From assembly GCF_000406165.1 (NCBI RefSeq), contig NZ_CM001977.1, positions 412,403 to 476,402 of the forward strand: 64,000 bases of DNA. The letters are read 5' to 3'. This DNA is from Dickeya zeae NCPPB 2538. Its GTDB lineage: Bacteria; Pseudomonadota; Gammaproteobacteria; Enterobacterales; Enterobacteriaceae. Positions 63,981 to 64,000 of the stretch are shown here, piece by piece. The position numbers and the translations under genes were made by a program. The notes under the pieces were generated by a model. It saw only the letters and a list, made by a program, of their open reading frames with translations. It had not been told where the DNA came from and ran no database searches. Position 1 is the first letter of the stretch. Every line of letters begins with the position of its first letter.

Positions 63981-64000
63981 ATGATATATCTGGCGCTTCA
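63981..64000 (+). CDS. Start of the next gene of the cluster (partial)
   Basis: ATG at 63981 (or 63978) with AAGG just upstream, 20 bases after the BacA-like stop. Only MIYLAL is visible. Close spacing suggests the same operon. Confidence 0.4.

Overview
The window looks like the chromosome of a soft-rot enterobacterium, most likely Dickeya (Pectobacteriaceae). Supporting signs are close, E. coli-like proteins in conserved order (ridA-pyrI-pyrB-pyrL, argF-rraB-yjgM, valS-holC-pepA, lptF-lptG, leuX), ERIC-type repeats, a type I-E CRISPR array, two chemoreceptors, an orphan Hcp effector cassette, a phospho-beta-glucosidase and a P4-like island in leuX. The genus is inferred; only the enterobacterial family-level placement is well supported.

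Layout. 1-1981: the end of cas1e, cas2e, leader and a 23-repeat type I-E array. 2042-8000: a chemoreceptor, a YhbP-like protein and the anaerobic ribonucleotide reductase pair nrdD-nrdG with two NrdR boxes. 8030-14177: candidate MetJ sites, a homocysteine S-methyltransferase and a four-gene dipeptide-type ABC importer. 14281-15797: an AT-rich type VI cassette (hcp, frameshifted lysozyme-like effector, LprI-like immunity protein). 15916-19884: the four-gene Anbu operon (ATP-grasp, alpha-E, transglutaminase, proteasome-like protease). 20184-31724: ridA, the pyrBI operon with its pyrL attenuator, tabA, bglA-like gene with LacI-family operators, argF with ARG boxes, rraB, two acetyltransferases, an XRE-cupin regulator, an alpha/beta hydrolase, a long ERIC and a second chemoreceptor. 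31871-39285: valS, holC, pepA, lptF, lptG.

39508-53560 is an integration hotspot at leuX. A 13-kb P4-like element lies between tRNA-derived direct repeats. It carries an integrase, hipBA, iteron-like repeats, an alpha-type primase/helicase, an Ash-like protein with an embedded C4/CI-type antisense RNA, AlpA, a second recombinase, a decayed higB with intact antitoxin, and a two-gene Hachiman anti-phage system (hamA-hamB). A second element sits in tandem; only a truncated integrase and an IS3-family scrap remain next to the right repeat, but a second C4-like RNA near 57.9 kb may belong to it.

53697-64000: a diguanylate cyclase, a methyltransferase, a pirin, a P4-like remnant, an unknown AT-rich gene, two tandem paralogues of unknown function sharing a conserved upstream block, and, at the right edge, an Lrp regulator, a Dabb protein, a degenerate aminotransferase-like protein and a BacA-like prephenate decarboxylase. 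The last two suggest a biosynthetic cluster for a non-aromatised amino acid, continuing beyond the window.

Most interesting: the BacA-like cluster, the co-varying repeat blocks at the two integrases, the paired C4 RNAs with compensatory changes, the tandem paralogues with a shared promoter block, and the frameshifted T6SS effector with intact immunity gene.
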